Assembly (NCBI GenBank): GCA_036362985.1
Contig: JAYGXS010000004.1
Coordinates: forward strand, 13,331,898 to 13,395,897
From: Ligula intestinalis
Lineage: Eukaryota > Platyhelminthes > Cestoda > Diphyllobothriidea > Diphyllobothriidae
Reading direction: 5' to 3'
Length of the DNA: 64,000 bases
Part shown: piece by piece, positions 53,691 through 63,425 of the stretch
Numbering within the stretch: position 1 is the stretch's first letter
How the letters are laid out: each line of letters opens with the position of its first letter
Program-made: the position numbers and the translations under genes
The notes under the pieces: model-generated
Databases searched by the model: none
What the model saw: the letters and a program-made list of their open reading frames with translations, nothing else
Told to the model about the DNA's origin: nothing

Positions 53691-53756
53691 GCCGTCAAGA
53701 CTGCGTCCTGATTCTGGGGTACATGAGTTAGAGGAAGGTAGTTTCAAGAAGGGATC

Positions 53757-56708
53757 CTAAATTCCTGATGGTCCTTTCTCCGAATTGTGGAGAAAGCTGC
53801 CCGGAAAAGATGAGGAAAACAAAAGGTTAATAGATTCAGTGTTAAGATAAATGTGCAGTTTTCGCTTGAATGCACATAGACTAGTCAACGTCCGAATATC
53901 AATCGGCAAATTATTCCAAAGATAGCTATACCTAGAAGCAAAAAATAGAGATCGCTTAGAAGTGGAAGAAGCAGGAGGAGGTATAATCAACGTTGAATTT
54001 CTTAGGTTGTAAGGGCGAGTAACGGGAGTAAGGGCAGAAATCTTGGGGAGATTTGAACTATTATTAAGGCGAAACAGGAGACAAAACCCTGCTTCCAGTC
54101 TCCTGACCCAAAGAAATTTCAGTTTCGTTATCTCACATCTTTTTGAGTATGAAATGTCTGAAAATGCCGGATAGAGGACCTTTTTAGTGAATCTTCTTTG
54201 GACACTTTCAATTTTTGAACGGCTAGATTCATTCATTAGACCGAAGAATGGACAACAGTATTCGAGAATAGGAAGCACATACATACGATAAAGTCTTAGC
54301 TTCATTTCGGGAAGGTAGAAATTATAAGAGATGAAGCCGCATATCTGAGCAGCTTTTGCTGTAATTCTATCAGCGTGAGGTGAAAGATCTAATTTATTGG
54401 TGTAACTTAAACCTAAGTCCTTAATGTTAGAACATTCAGTCATGGGGCAACCTTGAAAAATGATAGGCTGTGGCAGCCTTTCAGGTCCAAAACACATGAA
54501 CTGGCACTTAGAAGGCGAGAACTCCATCTGCCAAGTGGAGCTCCACGCAGATAGAGCGTCCAAATCCGAATGAATGCGTTCTAAGCATTCCTCAGCCGTA
54601 GAATTAGAGAAGGAGTATACACATTTCAAGTCGTCCGCGTATATATACGATTGAGAGTGTTTAACTATTGTTGAAATATCATTTATATAAAGCAGGAACA
54701 ACAAGGGGCCCAGAACGGTACCTTGAAGGACACCGCTTAAAATAGCGGTAGGGGTAGAGTATGAGGACCCCACTAAGACCTGTTGTTTCCGATTAGAAAG
54801 ATATGATCTAATAAAGTCAATGAGAGGACTACAAAATCCAAAAGCCTCTAGTTTGGCTAGTAGTCTCCTATGAGGTACTTTATCAAATGCCTTACTAAGA
54901 TCAAAATAGATGACCACCACAGATAAATGATCGTTACGAAGAGAAGTGAGGAGATTAAGAAAAGACATATGGCATGTTTCACAAGATCGGTCCGGTAAAA
55001 AACCATGCTGAGATATATTTAATATTTGATTGCTTATGCAAAAATCTGTAATTTTATTGGCGATTAATTTTTCAAACAGTTTAGCTAAGGAAGGTGTTTT
55101 ATGAACACCGCGATAATTTTTAATGTCAGATCTGGAACCAGATTTAAAAACTGGAATTACAATAGAAGTTTTCCAAGAATCAGGAAAAAAACCGTTTTCG
55201 AGAAAAATTGTAAATAATTTGCTCAGTAAAGGAGGAAAATCTCTTAGTTGCTTAATAAATGAGTTTGGAATGTTATCCGTCCCGACTGAATGTGAATTGT
55301 TGAGACGAGCTATTTCTTTATGAATACTTGTAGGTGAAAAATCCATTGAAGTGAGATTTGCATCACACATCAGAGGTATTTCGGGTGTTGGACTAGTCTC
55401 AATTGTAAAGAACTTGGCGAAGAAAGAATTTAACATTTCTGCTTTGGCCAAATTCTCTGTAACAAAATGATTACTACTATCGAGTAAAGGCGGAATGAAT
55501 TTCTGAAGCTTAGCGGATGACCGAAAACGGAAGACTTGAGCAACGGATTTGGAAGAGTTAGCATCATTTAGTGCCAGGGATTCTCTACGCCTATCTCGTG
55601 CAAGCCTTATTTTTAGCGCTAATTCAAATATTTGTGCTATCCTTAAGTGCACCGACAAAGAGCTATTAGACGGATCCTTAAGAAGCTTCCGTAATTTTTT
55701 AAGTCTATTTTGGAGAAAATGTGGAACGGTAGAGGAAGCTGAATTTGATTTAATAGGCTTAAGTGGGATAAAAGTCTGAATTTTTTCTGTAAGGTTTTGT
55801 AAAAGTTCATTGAAAAAGATTGGATCATTAGTTGAAAAAATAGTATGCCAATCTAGAGTACTTACGAAGTCATTTATGGGTTCAAGGTTTGCGTTAGCAA
55901 AATCGAGGTTATTGCATTTTACCTCAGGCTTTTTTGAAAGAGAGACTGGAAAACAACACTGAATTAATGCGTGGTCACTTGTAAAGAGATCACGATGAAA
56001 ATTCATAAAGAGAGGGTGGACGTCATTTGTAAAAATTAAATCTAATATGCTCGCATTTCTAGTCACTGAACTGACCAGTTGTGACAGGTTTGCAAAGTTA
56101 ATAGTTTCTACCAATTTTTGAAATTTTGGCGGGCAAGTATTTGCCTCCCAGTCAACGTCTGGCAGATTGAAATCACCTACGATTATTTTGACATCAACTT
56201 CAGCTTCTGCAACTTTTGCAAACAGTTCGCAGAGCGCACTTTCATTACCAGAATAACATGGGGGATTATAAACACAGCCAATTATGGCTTTTTTATTGTG
56301 CGGGAGGATGACTGAGATAAAGCAAACATCTCCCGAAAACGATGAAATGCTCAGATGAAACGGGAAATGTACAAAAGATGATTTGATATAAAGAAGGCAA
56401 CCACCGCCACGTTTTTCAATGCGGTCTTGTCGGTACAAACTAAAATTATCTATAGCGAGCGTTGAGTCAGGGATAAGAGAGTGAGCCCAAGATTCAGTGA
56501 TACAAATAACATCTGGATCAAGCTCAAAAGCTACTGTTCTGAGCTCTGTCATTTTATTTACAACTGATCTCGCATTCAGAGAAACTATACTGAGCGTATC
56601 CCTGAGATGCAGGTTACGCTCATCCGTATTTATAAAAAAGGAAAACTTGGTGACGGAAAGGGAACTGGCATGGTAGAAACAAAAGGCGAAAAGCAAGATT
56701 GCTGTGGT
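53757..56708 (-). CDS. CR1-like retrotransposon ORF2: endonuclease and reverse transcriptase
   Basis: About 979 codons, open from a TAG at 56706-56708 to the stop at 53757. The apurinic endonuclease domain shows LSIVSLNARSVVN (about residues 35-47), ITESWA (66-71), GDFNLPDVDW (174-183) and TSDHALIQC (239-247). The reverse transcriptase shows YFDLSKAFDKVPH (597-609), LSGVLQGTVLGPLLF (653-667) and YADD (686-689), with all catalytic Asp residues present. No ATG lies in frame before the endonuclease; the first, in VVNKMTELR, falls inside it. ORF2 lies in the -1 frame relative to ORF1 and overlaps it, with a slippery heptamer at 56633-56639. Both ORFs look undamaged, so this may be a young copy. 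EN plus RT and no RNase H fits the CR1 clade. Confidence 0.93.
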   Translation of the reverse strand, partial: TTAILLFAFCFYHASSLSVTKFSFFINTDERNLHLRDTLSIVSLNARSVVNKMTELRTVAFELDPDVICITESWAHSLIPDSTLAIDNFSLYRQDRIEKRGGGCLLYIKSSFVHFPFHLSISSFSGDVCFISVILPHNKKAIIGCVYNPPCYSGNESALCELFAKVAEAEVDVKIIVGDFNLPDVDWEANTCPPKFQKLVETINFANLSQLVSSVTRNASILDLIFTNDVHPLFMNFHRDLFTSDHALIQCCFPVSLSKKPEVKCNNLDFANANLEPINDFVSTLDWHTIFSTNDPIFFNELLQNLTEKIQTFIPLKPIKSNSASSTVPHFLQNRLKKLRKLLKDPSNSSLSVHLRIAQIFELALKIRLARDRRRESLALNDANSSKSVAQVFRFRSSAKLQKFIPPLLDSSNHFVTENLAKAEMLNSFFAKFFTIETSPTPEIPLMCDANLTSMDFSPTSIHKEIARLNNSHSVGTDNIPNSFIKQLRDFPPLLSKLFTIFLENGFFPDSWKTSIVIPVFKSGSRSDIKNYRGVHKTPSLAKLFEKLIANKITDFCISNQILNISQHGFLPDRSCETCHMSFLNLLTSLRNDHLSVVVIYFDLSKAFDKVPHRRLLAKLEAFGFCSPLIDFIRSYLSNRKQQVLVGSSYSTPTAILSGVLQGTVLGPLLFLLYINDISTIVKHSQSYIYADDLKCVYSFSNSTAEECLERIHSDLDALSAWSSTWQMEFSPSKCQFMCFGPERLPQPIIFQGCPMTECSNIKDLGLSYTNKLDLSPHADRITAKAAQICGFISYNFYLPEMKLRLYRMYVLPILEYCCPFFGLMNESSRSKIESVQRRFTKKVLYPAFSDISYSKRCEITKLKFLWVRRLEAGFCLLFRLNNSSNLPKISALTPVTRPYNLRNSTLIIPPPASSTSKRSLFFASRYSYLWNNLPIDIRTLTSLCAFKRKLHIYLNTESINLLFSSSFPGSFLHNSEKGPSGI
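56591..56639 (-). promoter_or_regulatory. Candidate -1 ribosomal frameshift signal between ORF1 and ORF2
   Basis: On the - strand the ORF1 frame reads CCT TTT TTA TAA. T TTT TTA (56639-56633) fits the X XXY YYZ slippery rule in the ORF1 frame and lies directly before the ORF1 stop (56630-56632). Shifting back one base continues as TTT TTT ATA AAT ACG, exactly the ORF2 frame (FFINTDERN). Ten nt after the heptamer, TGAGCGTA (56622-56615) can pair perfectly with TACGCTCA (56598-56591), and inside the loop CCTG can pair with CAGG. The spacing is a little longer than the usual 5-9 nt. Confidence 0.6.
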
Positions 56709-58075
56709 CTACAATTAGCTGAAATATAATTGTCAAATATATTAGGATTATTGTATGGTGGCAGATTTGCTTGAAAATTTAGGAAAGGGTGCCCGTTTTG
56801 TGGAGTAAGAAAAGTAGGAGGCGGTCGTAAAAAATGATTATGATAAGAGTTAGCATAATTCTTCGGAAAACGCACGTTTGAAAATGACCTAAATGGGTAT
56901 GGAAGACTATGATCATAATTAGTGGTTTTGATAATGTGTTGATTTTGGTCATTTTGCGGGTTTGGAAAATAACTAACGCGAGTATTTACATCTGCTATAG
57001 GTGCTGAAGTGTCAGCATACTTTGTCAGAGGACGGGCATTCGAAAATGGCATTGAAGGTTGCGAGAAGCTATTCATAGTATTATTAGAGTGAATTAATTG
57101 TGGATTGTGGGCCATTTTGGGGATTGGAAAATTAAAAACATGAGGGTTGACATCTGGTGTAGATGCTGAAATGTTAGTATTGTTCCCATAATTATGTAAA
57201 TTACTGATTTTTGCAATTGGCTTCGATTTACGGGGGGCACGTTTAGGTCTATTAGGTTTAGCCTCTTTAGCAGGCGAGGTTCGCTCGGAAGGCGACGGAA
57301 TTTCACTCGAGCCAGGAGTAAGGATTGCGGGTGAGGTTTCGGGTGAAATTATCGTTGTCCCTGATCCGGAGGGACGTAAACTTGCGTCGGCCTCAGGAGT
57401 AAGGACTGCGAGTGAGGTTTCGGGTAAACTTAACGTTGTCGCTGATCCGGAGGGACGTGAACTTGCGTCGACCTCAGATACCACATTTGGAATAGTAGGG
57501 GTAGGAATGGGCCTAGTTTTTGCAGATGCAGGCGAAATTCTACGTTCCATGGGGGTTTTATCCCTACATATAAAAAGCTTGTGTTTTTTCAGGTATTGAG
57601 CTGAACGCTCATGCTGAGAGAAGAGGTTGTCAACTTCTATCGCCGAAAAAAGTTTTACCAAAATCGGCGGATTTTTGCTTCGAGAGGACAATCTTTTAGC
57701 TTCTGCGACCTCAGAGTTAAATCCACACGAGTAAAGGAATTGACAGGCGACGTCTAGCGGAATTTTACTTTTTGGGACATTCTTTAAAAGAAAATTATAA
57801 CTTCTTTTTTGCCGGTCACAGGTCTCAGTAGACACCAAATTGATCAAGGGCTCTAATTTCTCACATTGCTGAGAAGTGAGCGAAGAGACATTTCCATCAA
57901 AGATTGTACTGAGAACCGTAAGCAAACATCCATATTGAGACATGAAATTATTAAAAGTGTCCAAAGCGTCAAGATTCAGTTTTTTCATATTTAAGACGGG
58001 TTGATCTTGGAAAAATTTAACACCAAGAGGGTCGTTAAGGGGGGATTTTCGTCTAAAAACTGACTGTATTTTCAT
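56630..58075 (-). CDS. CR1-like retrotransposon ORF1
   Basis: 481 codons from ATG (58075) to TAA. Residues 90-175 resemble the RRM-like fold of flatworm LINE ORF1 proteins: NFLLKNVPKSKIPLDVACQF, then AKRLSSRSKNPPILVKLFSA and LFICRDKTPMERR. A Pro/Ser/Thr-rich hinge follows, with a tandem duplication (about residues 199-255; DASSRPSGS and DASLRPSGSG begin the units), a basic patch (KPNRPKRAPRKSKPIAK) and an Asn/Pro/Phe-rich tail with a second, longer duplication (DVNPHVFNFPIPK and DVNTRVSYFPNPQ). ORF1 proteins bind the element RNA and assemble RNPs. The ORF overlaps ORF2 by about 70 nt. Confidence 0.9.
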   Translation of the reverse strand: MKIQSVFRRKSPLNDPLGVKFFQDQPVLNMKKLNLDALDTFNNFMSQYGCLLTVLSTIFDGNVSSLTSQQCEKLEPLINLVSTETCDRQKRSYNFLLKNVPKSKIPLDVACQFLYSCGFNSEVAEAKRLSSRSKNPPILVKLFSAIEVDNLFSQHERSAQYLKKHKLFICRDKTPMERRISPASAKTRPIPTPTIPNVVSEVDASSRPSGSATTLSLPETSLAVLTPEADASLRPSGSGTTIISPETSPAILTPGSSEIPSPSERTSPAKEAKPNRPKRAPRKSKPIAKISNLHNYGNNTNISASTPDVNPHVFNFPIPKMAHNPQLIHSNNTMNSFSQPSMPFSNARPLTKYADTSAPIADVNTRVSYFPNPQNDQNQHIIKTTNYDHSLPYPFRSFSNVRFPKNYANSYHNHFLRPPPTFLTPQNGHPFLNFQANLPPYNNPNIFDNYISANCRPQQSCFSPFVSTMPVPFPSPSFPFL

Positions 58076-58500
58076 ATTGAAGTTTAAAATATCAGAAGGA
58101 TATGCAGTTAGATATATTTTTAATCAAGGCTATGCAAGAAAGTTTCTCTTATACAGAGAATAAAATTGACGAGTCTATGCTGGATGAACACTCACTCGAT
58201 TGATATTGCAACAAGTGTAAACTGAATCTTGTTGGAAATTGCGAAATCTTTTTAAAATTTGCAATCTAAAATAAACGTTCAGATGAGGCTATGTCGGTTG
58301 AAGTTATGAGGCTATGTAGGGTGAAAAATATCTAGATTTATATTTCGACCAGTGAACACTATTTCTTGTTGGGAAAAGAGTATTCTTTCAAAATATACAA
58401 TCTGATTTAATATTCACGCAATTAATTACGTGTTATTCAACTGAATCTTAGAGAATTCCTAGGAGGCTATGTCGGTTGAAACAGTAGAAAACTGTATATT
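58076..58500 (-). other. CR1-like element 5' UTR with iterated motifs
   Basis: GAGGCTATGTCGGTTGAA occurs at 58285-58302 and 58463-58480, with a variant (GAGGCTATGTAGGGTGAA) at 58308-58325. A CTGAATCTT block precedes two of them. Non-LTR promoters lie inside the 5' UTR and some consist of repeated monomers; that is a possible reading here. The exact 5' end of the element is not visible. Confidence 0.55.
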
Positions 58501-58713
58501 TCCACCTATAGACAAAGAAAATGACCACCGGTTTGTGGAGTGGCTTAGGGGTTAAAAATTTGAATTATGAACAACAATTAGGATGCGATAAAATCCTATT
58601 AAAATTTGAAAATTCACTTAGCTGCGAAAAATCGAGTTGCGCGCCAATTACATGTGAGATATTTTGTGTGTATAAGCTATCAGGTCTACAGGTCTACAAA
58701 TTGCTATTAGGGG

Positions 58714-58780
58714 ATGCGATCACTGGAACAAGGACTTTATTTTCCTGACCTTTCGGATTCCATCGGGAATCCTTAATAAT
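58714..58780 (-). ncRNA. Decayed hammerhead-like cassette at the PLE 3' end
   Basis: On the - strand: GGATTCCCGATGGAATCC, a good stem II hairpin, then GAAAGGTCAGG, AATAAAGTCC and TTCCAGTGATCGC. The CUGANGA box is decayed. It lies downstream of the PLE coding region on the same strand and probably marks that element's 3' terminal repeat. Confidence 0.5.
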
Positions 58781-59064
58781 ATATAATCGAAGAACAGTCT
58801 GAAACATGCGCAGATAGGGTGATACATGCCCAGATAACACGGTATTTATAGTTCGTAGCGGTCAACCGCATGCGTACTATAAGTGTAAGCTCCTTTAGCT
58901 ACCGCTTGAGGTCCTAATTGGTGCGTTGATTGCTCATAAATTATCACGGCGTTCTTGTCCGCTTCAGATGCGGGGTTGATAATTGCCTGACAATTATGCC
59001 CGCTGTCGTCAGAGTATTTCGTGGCGCCCGGTCCTTCCCACGTGACTGATTCCTTCTCTCAGGA
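58781..59064 (-). other. PLE 3' untranslated stretch
   Basis: Non-coding, between the GIY-YIG remnant and the ribozyme-like cassette of the PLE. Confidence 0.5.
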
Positions 59065-61085
59065 AATGTCTCAGAATGGGAACGTCAAATCGTTGCGCTT
59101 GTTGATAGACTGGGGGCCGAAAAACATGACTCAAGCAGCTCGCGACTCACGCGTTTGTCACCTCTTGTGAGGATTTCGGCCTCGTCAAACTTGAAAAGAT
59201 GGCCGGTCCCATCGAGTGACATTCAAACTGGGAATTGGGGTCTTTCTTCCTCAACACCACTGCATGCTCGGCCATTCACGTCCAGAGTAATCTCCCGGTT
59301 TCTCCGACGTAGTTGCTTTGTCCAAAACTACACCAGCTCCGGTACACGACTGCAGCCGTTTCGTGCCGTGGCAGTGGGTCTTTCGGCCTCATGACCCGGC
59401 GCCTGATGGTTGCTTCTGGCCTGTGCGCAACTCCAACTCCAAGTGGGGTGAGGAGACAGCTGACCGCTTCCGAAATATTCTTTACGTATGGAAGGGCCCG
59501 CCGAACGTTTGGACCAGTTGGACTTGGCTTCCGCCCTCGTTTGCGAGTGCATTGATTGAAAAAATTGCGTGGGTAACCATTTAGTCTCAGTACCCGTCGA
59601 TCATACTGTAATTCTGCGACTTTGTCGTCCGCTTCGCTGCAGTGCGTTTCAACGCATCGGAATAGCGCTCTTACGCAGCTGCCTTTGTGACCGATTGATT
59701 GGTTGCTGTTGTAGTTCAGGACTTGCATGGTGTTGGTTGCTTTCCTGAATACTTTAGATTTTAGGCCACCATCGTCTTTGCGGCAAACGAAGACATCCAG
59801 GAAGGCCAGCTGGTTGTTTTCTTCTTCCTCCATTGTAAATTGAATGTCCGGGAAGACGGCGTTTAGGCGTTCTTTGAATGTCAGCACCTGAGCCAGCTCA
59901 ATAACGACGAAGGTTTCGTCCGCATACCGAACCCAGAAGTTTTGTCTGTGGTGTTGGAAAACCGCCGACTCCAACCGTTGCAGGACCGCCTCTGCTATGA
60001 GTCCGGAAATGGGCGAACCCATAGGCGTGCCCTTCAACTGCTCGTAGATAGTTCCGTTGAAGGTGAAGTACGTCTTCAGGCAGAAATTGACGAGCTGGAG
60101 GACTTGGGCACGCCCGACGTGATTCTCCGTTTCATCGTACTTCTCTCGAAGGAATAGTTGGATAGTCTCGACTGCCAGGTCCTGTGGAACAGAAGTGAAA
60201 ATTGATGTGAAATCAAAGGAAACCATGATATCATTTAGCAGGAGGCTTACCCCTTCAAGTTCCTCCAGGAATTGCGTTGACGAACTGACTATTGTGGATG
60301 AATCAGTGGTCAAGAATCTGAGCCGTCGGGACAGCCACTTTGGCAGTCCGTCGGTTAGAGTTTCTTTGAGAGATACGATTGGTCGGAGAGGTGCGCCCTC
60401 TTTGTGCACCTTGGAGAGACCATAGAAGCGGGCTAGAGCCGTTTCTTGTGCTCTCGCCATGCGTCGGTTGATTGACGATATGGCACCCGAGTTCTCCATT
60501 GCCAACAGCGTTGTGTTGATCTCGTGTGTCAGCGTTTTCATGGGGTTGGATTTGTACGGGACGTAAGACTGACGATCGTCTTACAAAGTTTAAGCCTTGC
60601 GAATGTAGTCTGCCTTGTCCAATGTGACAGTGGACGGCCCCTTGTCCGCCGGCACGATAACGAGGTCATTGTCGGCTCTGAGTTCTTTAAGTGCCTTACG
60701 TTCGACCTTGGAGAGAGTGTCGCGTGGTTGATGTGCCATGATGAGGAACGACACCTGATGGCGTATGAGGTTTTTCGTTTCTTCATTCGCTTCTGTTTGG
60801 CTGAGAATAGATTCTAGAGCAACAACCGTGTTGGCAGGTTTGGCATCAGTTGTGTTGAATGAGGCTTCATGCCTTAACACCAGCATTTGTTCTTCCGTCA
60901 GCTTTTTGGATGACAGGTTGCGCACCAATATGTAATCTTTGGATGAATTTGGACTAGGTAGCTTGCGAAACTTAATTTCCAATGCTGCCCCTCGCTTTGT
61001 TTTTTGGTCGCGGGCTCGATCGGCCACCCTCTGCTGGAGCAGTTGCGTGCCATTCTCACCCACCATTCTCACGAGAGAGACTGGA
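59065..61085 (-). pseudogene. Penelope-like element (RT plus GIY-YIG endonuclease), decayed
   Basis: The N-terminal part (frame ending at 60590) shows LRADNDLVIVPADKGPSTVT and stops after DKADYIRKA. The next frame (60541-59276) carries the RT: FYGLSKVHKEGAPLRPIVS, VSFDFTSIFTSVPQDLAVET (motif A), GTPMGSPISGLIAEAVLQ (motif B) and VRYADETFVVI (motif C). It then has the linker (YVKNISEAVSCLLTPLGVGV) and the start of GIY-YIG (VVYRSWCSFGQSNYVGETGR). Beyond 59276 the endonuclease continues in other frames to GPQSINKRNDLTFPF near 59074. Motif C reads YADE where PLEs normally have Y-x-D-D, so the second metal-binding Asp is lost. With at least three frame breaks, it is not autonomous. PLEs move by target-primed reverse transcription using RT and GIY-YIG. 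Confidence 0.9.
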
Positions 61086-61099
61086 ATAGACATTGCTGG

Positions 61100-61235
61100 C
61101 TTATAAGTTATCTCCTGCCAGCCACACACGCGCACAGCGTCGGCGCCCACCTCCCCCACACACCAAGGCTCGAACTCGCGACCTTGTAAGTCAGAAGCTA
61201 ACCGTTCTAACTACTGTGCCACGGGCTCGTTGCGC
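61100..61235 (-). repeat. tRNA-derived SINE next to the PLE 5' end
   Basis: On the - strand: CGAGCCCGTGGCACAGTAGT (A-box side), GTTAGCTTCTGACTTACAAG, the B box GAGTTCGAGCC and a G-rich stretch. The first residues of the open frame running into the PLE come from this SINE and are not PLE protein. Confidence 0.6.
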
Positions 61236-63239
61236 TGCATGTTTTCTAACGGGACTCCCGCCATTTGCCGAAATAGCTTGTACTAATTAATCAGGAGAAA
61301 ATAATAATAACAATTACATGGAAAGAATGTATCAAGTTTTGGATAGTCAAACCGAATAATTCGTTCAAAAATTTCAATGAGATCTCTACAGATTCTATCC
61401 TAAACCACGATGGAGGGTTCCGTCTTTCAAGGCAAGCTCCCTTATTTGATACTGGACTTTAAAAACCCCGATATCAACGGAAAATAACATTGTGATCAAT
61501 TATTTGATGTCCTTATGAACAAATGATTCGGTGATCCCGAGTATGAGACTTTTTACTAAACCTAGCAATCCTAAACTTCGTTTTAATAATTCGTAAACTC
61601 CGAACTAGCCAATGCACGTCTCCGTATTCTTCCCGGGCCTTATGATATTTGCGGTTGGCCTGTTGTCTGCGCCTGTTTGCCTCCCAACATTCTGGTCATA
61701 GGGATCTACAATCATGCTTGTTTTATGACATTATTATGTTTGAAGCAAGAGGAACAAAATATGGTCGTGAGTACCTTCTTAATTACTTTTAACAAATGTA
61801 CAATTATACCCTAGAGGCGTCTTTTAGGGACAAAAAACGCTTTAATTCTACTAGCTGTGCATTTCGGCATGTTCATAATTGCCAGGCAGACATCTTCTGA
61901 TGCAGTCTAAACCATAAAATTACTTTGCTTTTTGAGTTTTGCATTTTGCGTATTGTCAGCCCTACGACGCTGGGTAACTAGCGTCCCCAATGATTGTATA
62001 CAAATAGCCTATATACGTAGACTAGTCATCCCCTTGCCCGTGAAAAAAACATTCACAGCTAACTTAAAACTAAATTTTATATTATTGGTGTAGTTTAAGA
62101 TTTTGGAAGTAAGTCGTGCGCGATGGTATGTCAATGCTTGAAATAATGCACGTGTAATGCCGTCTGTACGGTCTCGTGTGGCATCTGACTGCGCCAGACG
62201 TAACTGATCTGCAACATGGACATTTTCCATAGAGTTAGAATCTGTGAGCTAGGGTTATTTACTTCATTCCGTGTCCGCATACGGAAACATGGCCATTCAA
62301 ACCTCGACTGTCCACATCACAGCAGGGAGGGCACTGTTCATACCTCGTAGAAACAAGCTCACGTGGTAGTCCTTATAGAGGTTGCATCAATATTCAGCAC
62401 AGCCATGCGTATTCTTCTCAAGGATCTATTCAAAAGCTCCCACAGTCTCATTTGAATGCATGGATTATATAATCCGATTTCTTATATATCGTCGTGTGAA
62501 CTCCTTAAAAAAGGCTGTCTGTGGAAATCGTCCCAACCCTCACACCCGGATTATTTAGGAAACATTTCAATTTATTTTACCAGTCAAGACAGTTCATTGG
62601 GCGTACTCTAGCACAGCTAAGTAGAATCCACATTGAACATCTGTAATCAAGATGCTCACTGGTAACACAGTAGCACACTATTTCTCACATTTTATCTAGC
62701 AGTGTTTGATGTCACTGATTCAATTAACATTGCTCGTTTTTCTGGCTGAGCTTTTGGCACACATCCCGGTCACTTTTCCTAGTTTATCAGTTTATACTCT
62801 TCATTTCTACCGTCGATTTTCACAGTTTAACTGGCAACGCTCATATCGGTTTTAGTCTCCATTGGTTACCTGTCTGCTAGCTGCCCCGCCCACAAAGGTT
62901 GCGCTTTTTTGTGTATGTTGAGTTCTCAGAGGTTAATTCTGGGTTTCAGGCCTGCGTAGGTTCTTTCGGAAAAGCAAAAAGTACACAGGACCCCCTGAAT
63001 CTCGAATAAACACTTTTACAATAAACTGACTGGTTCACTCGGTTTTTCTTAAGCACAACCTTGAATTACATTTACTTGTTTTCCACAGACTATTTTAGTA
63101 GTTTCTTTTCTGTACTATTTTCGCACATATGCAAGCCAAGTTTTATTTATATATCGAAGCGAATGCACTTCGAGCCCGAGATTTTTCGTCTGGTAATCGG
63201 AGGGGATGGGGTTCCATCACTTTTCTCGTATTGTTTCAG
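61236..63239. other. No recognised feature
   Basis: About 2 kb of AT-leaning DNA without exons, recognised repeats or domain-bearing frames. Confidence 0.4.
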
Positions 63240-63425
63240 TTCTTCATAGATGTTGCAACTTTGATTGATGCAAAGCTCAATAGTCTATGTCATCGAAGCA
63301 ACCACCATTCGACTTTGACGCTAACTCAGATAGGTACTATGAATCGACTTTTGGAAGTTGAGAATTTGCAATATGTACTTTCTCCAGTGGCAGATCTAAA
63401 GAATTTATTACAAACCTGCTTTTGA
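63240..63425 (+). CDS. Candidate terminal exon, unassigned
   Basis: A good acceptor (TTTTCTCGTATTGTTTCAG ending at 63239) precedes 61 codons and a TGA at 63423-63425. The peptide is helical and hydrophobic (DVATLIDAKLNSLCH, TMNRLLEVENLQYVLSPVAD). A GT donor-like site also exists at 63333 (CAGATAGGTACT), so it may be an internal exon. I recognise no family and no matching upstream exon, so this is a candidate only. Confidence 0.3.
   Translation, partial: FFIDVATLIDAKLNSLCHRSNHHSTLTLTQIGTMNRLLEVENLQYVLSPVADLKNLLQTCF

Noticed and set aside
54000..56500. Antisense open frames (for example 55123-55323 and 55549-55779)
   Set aside because: They are shadows of CR1 ORF2 and have no independent evidence.
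59313..60817. Plus-strand open frames of 71-97 codons
   Set aside because: They are antisense to the Penelope-like RT and carry no recognised domain.
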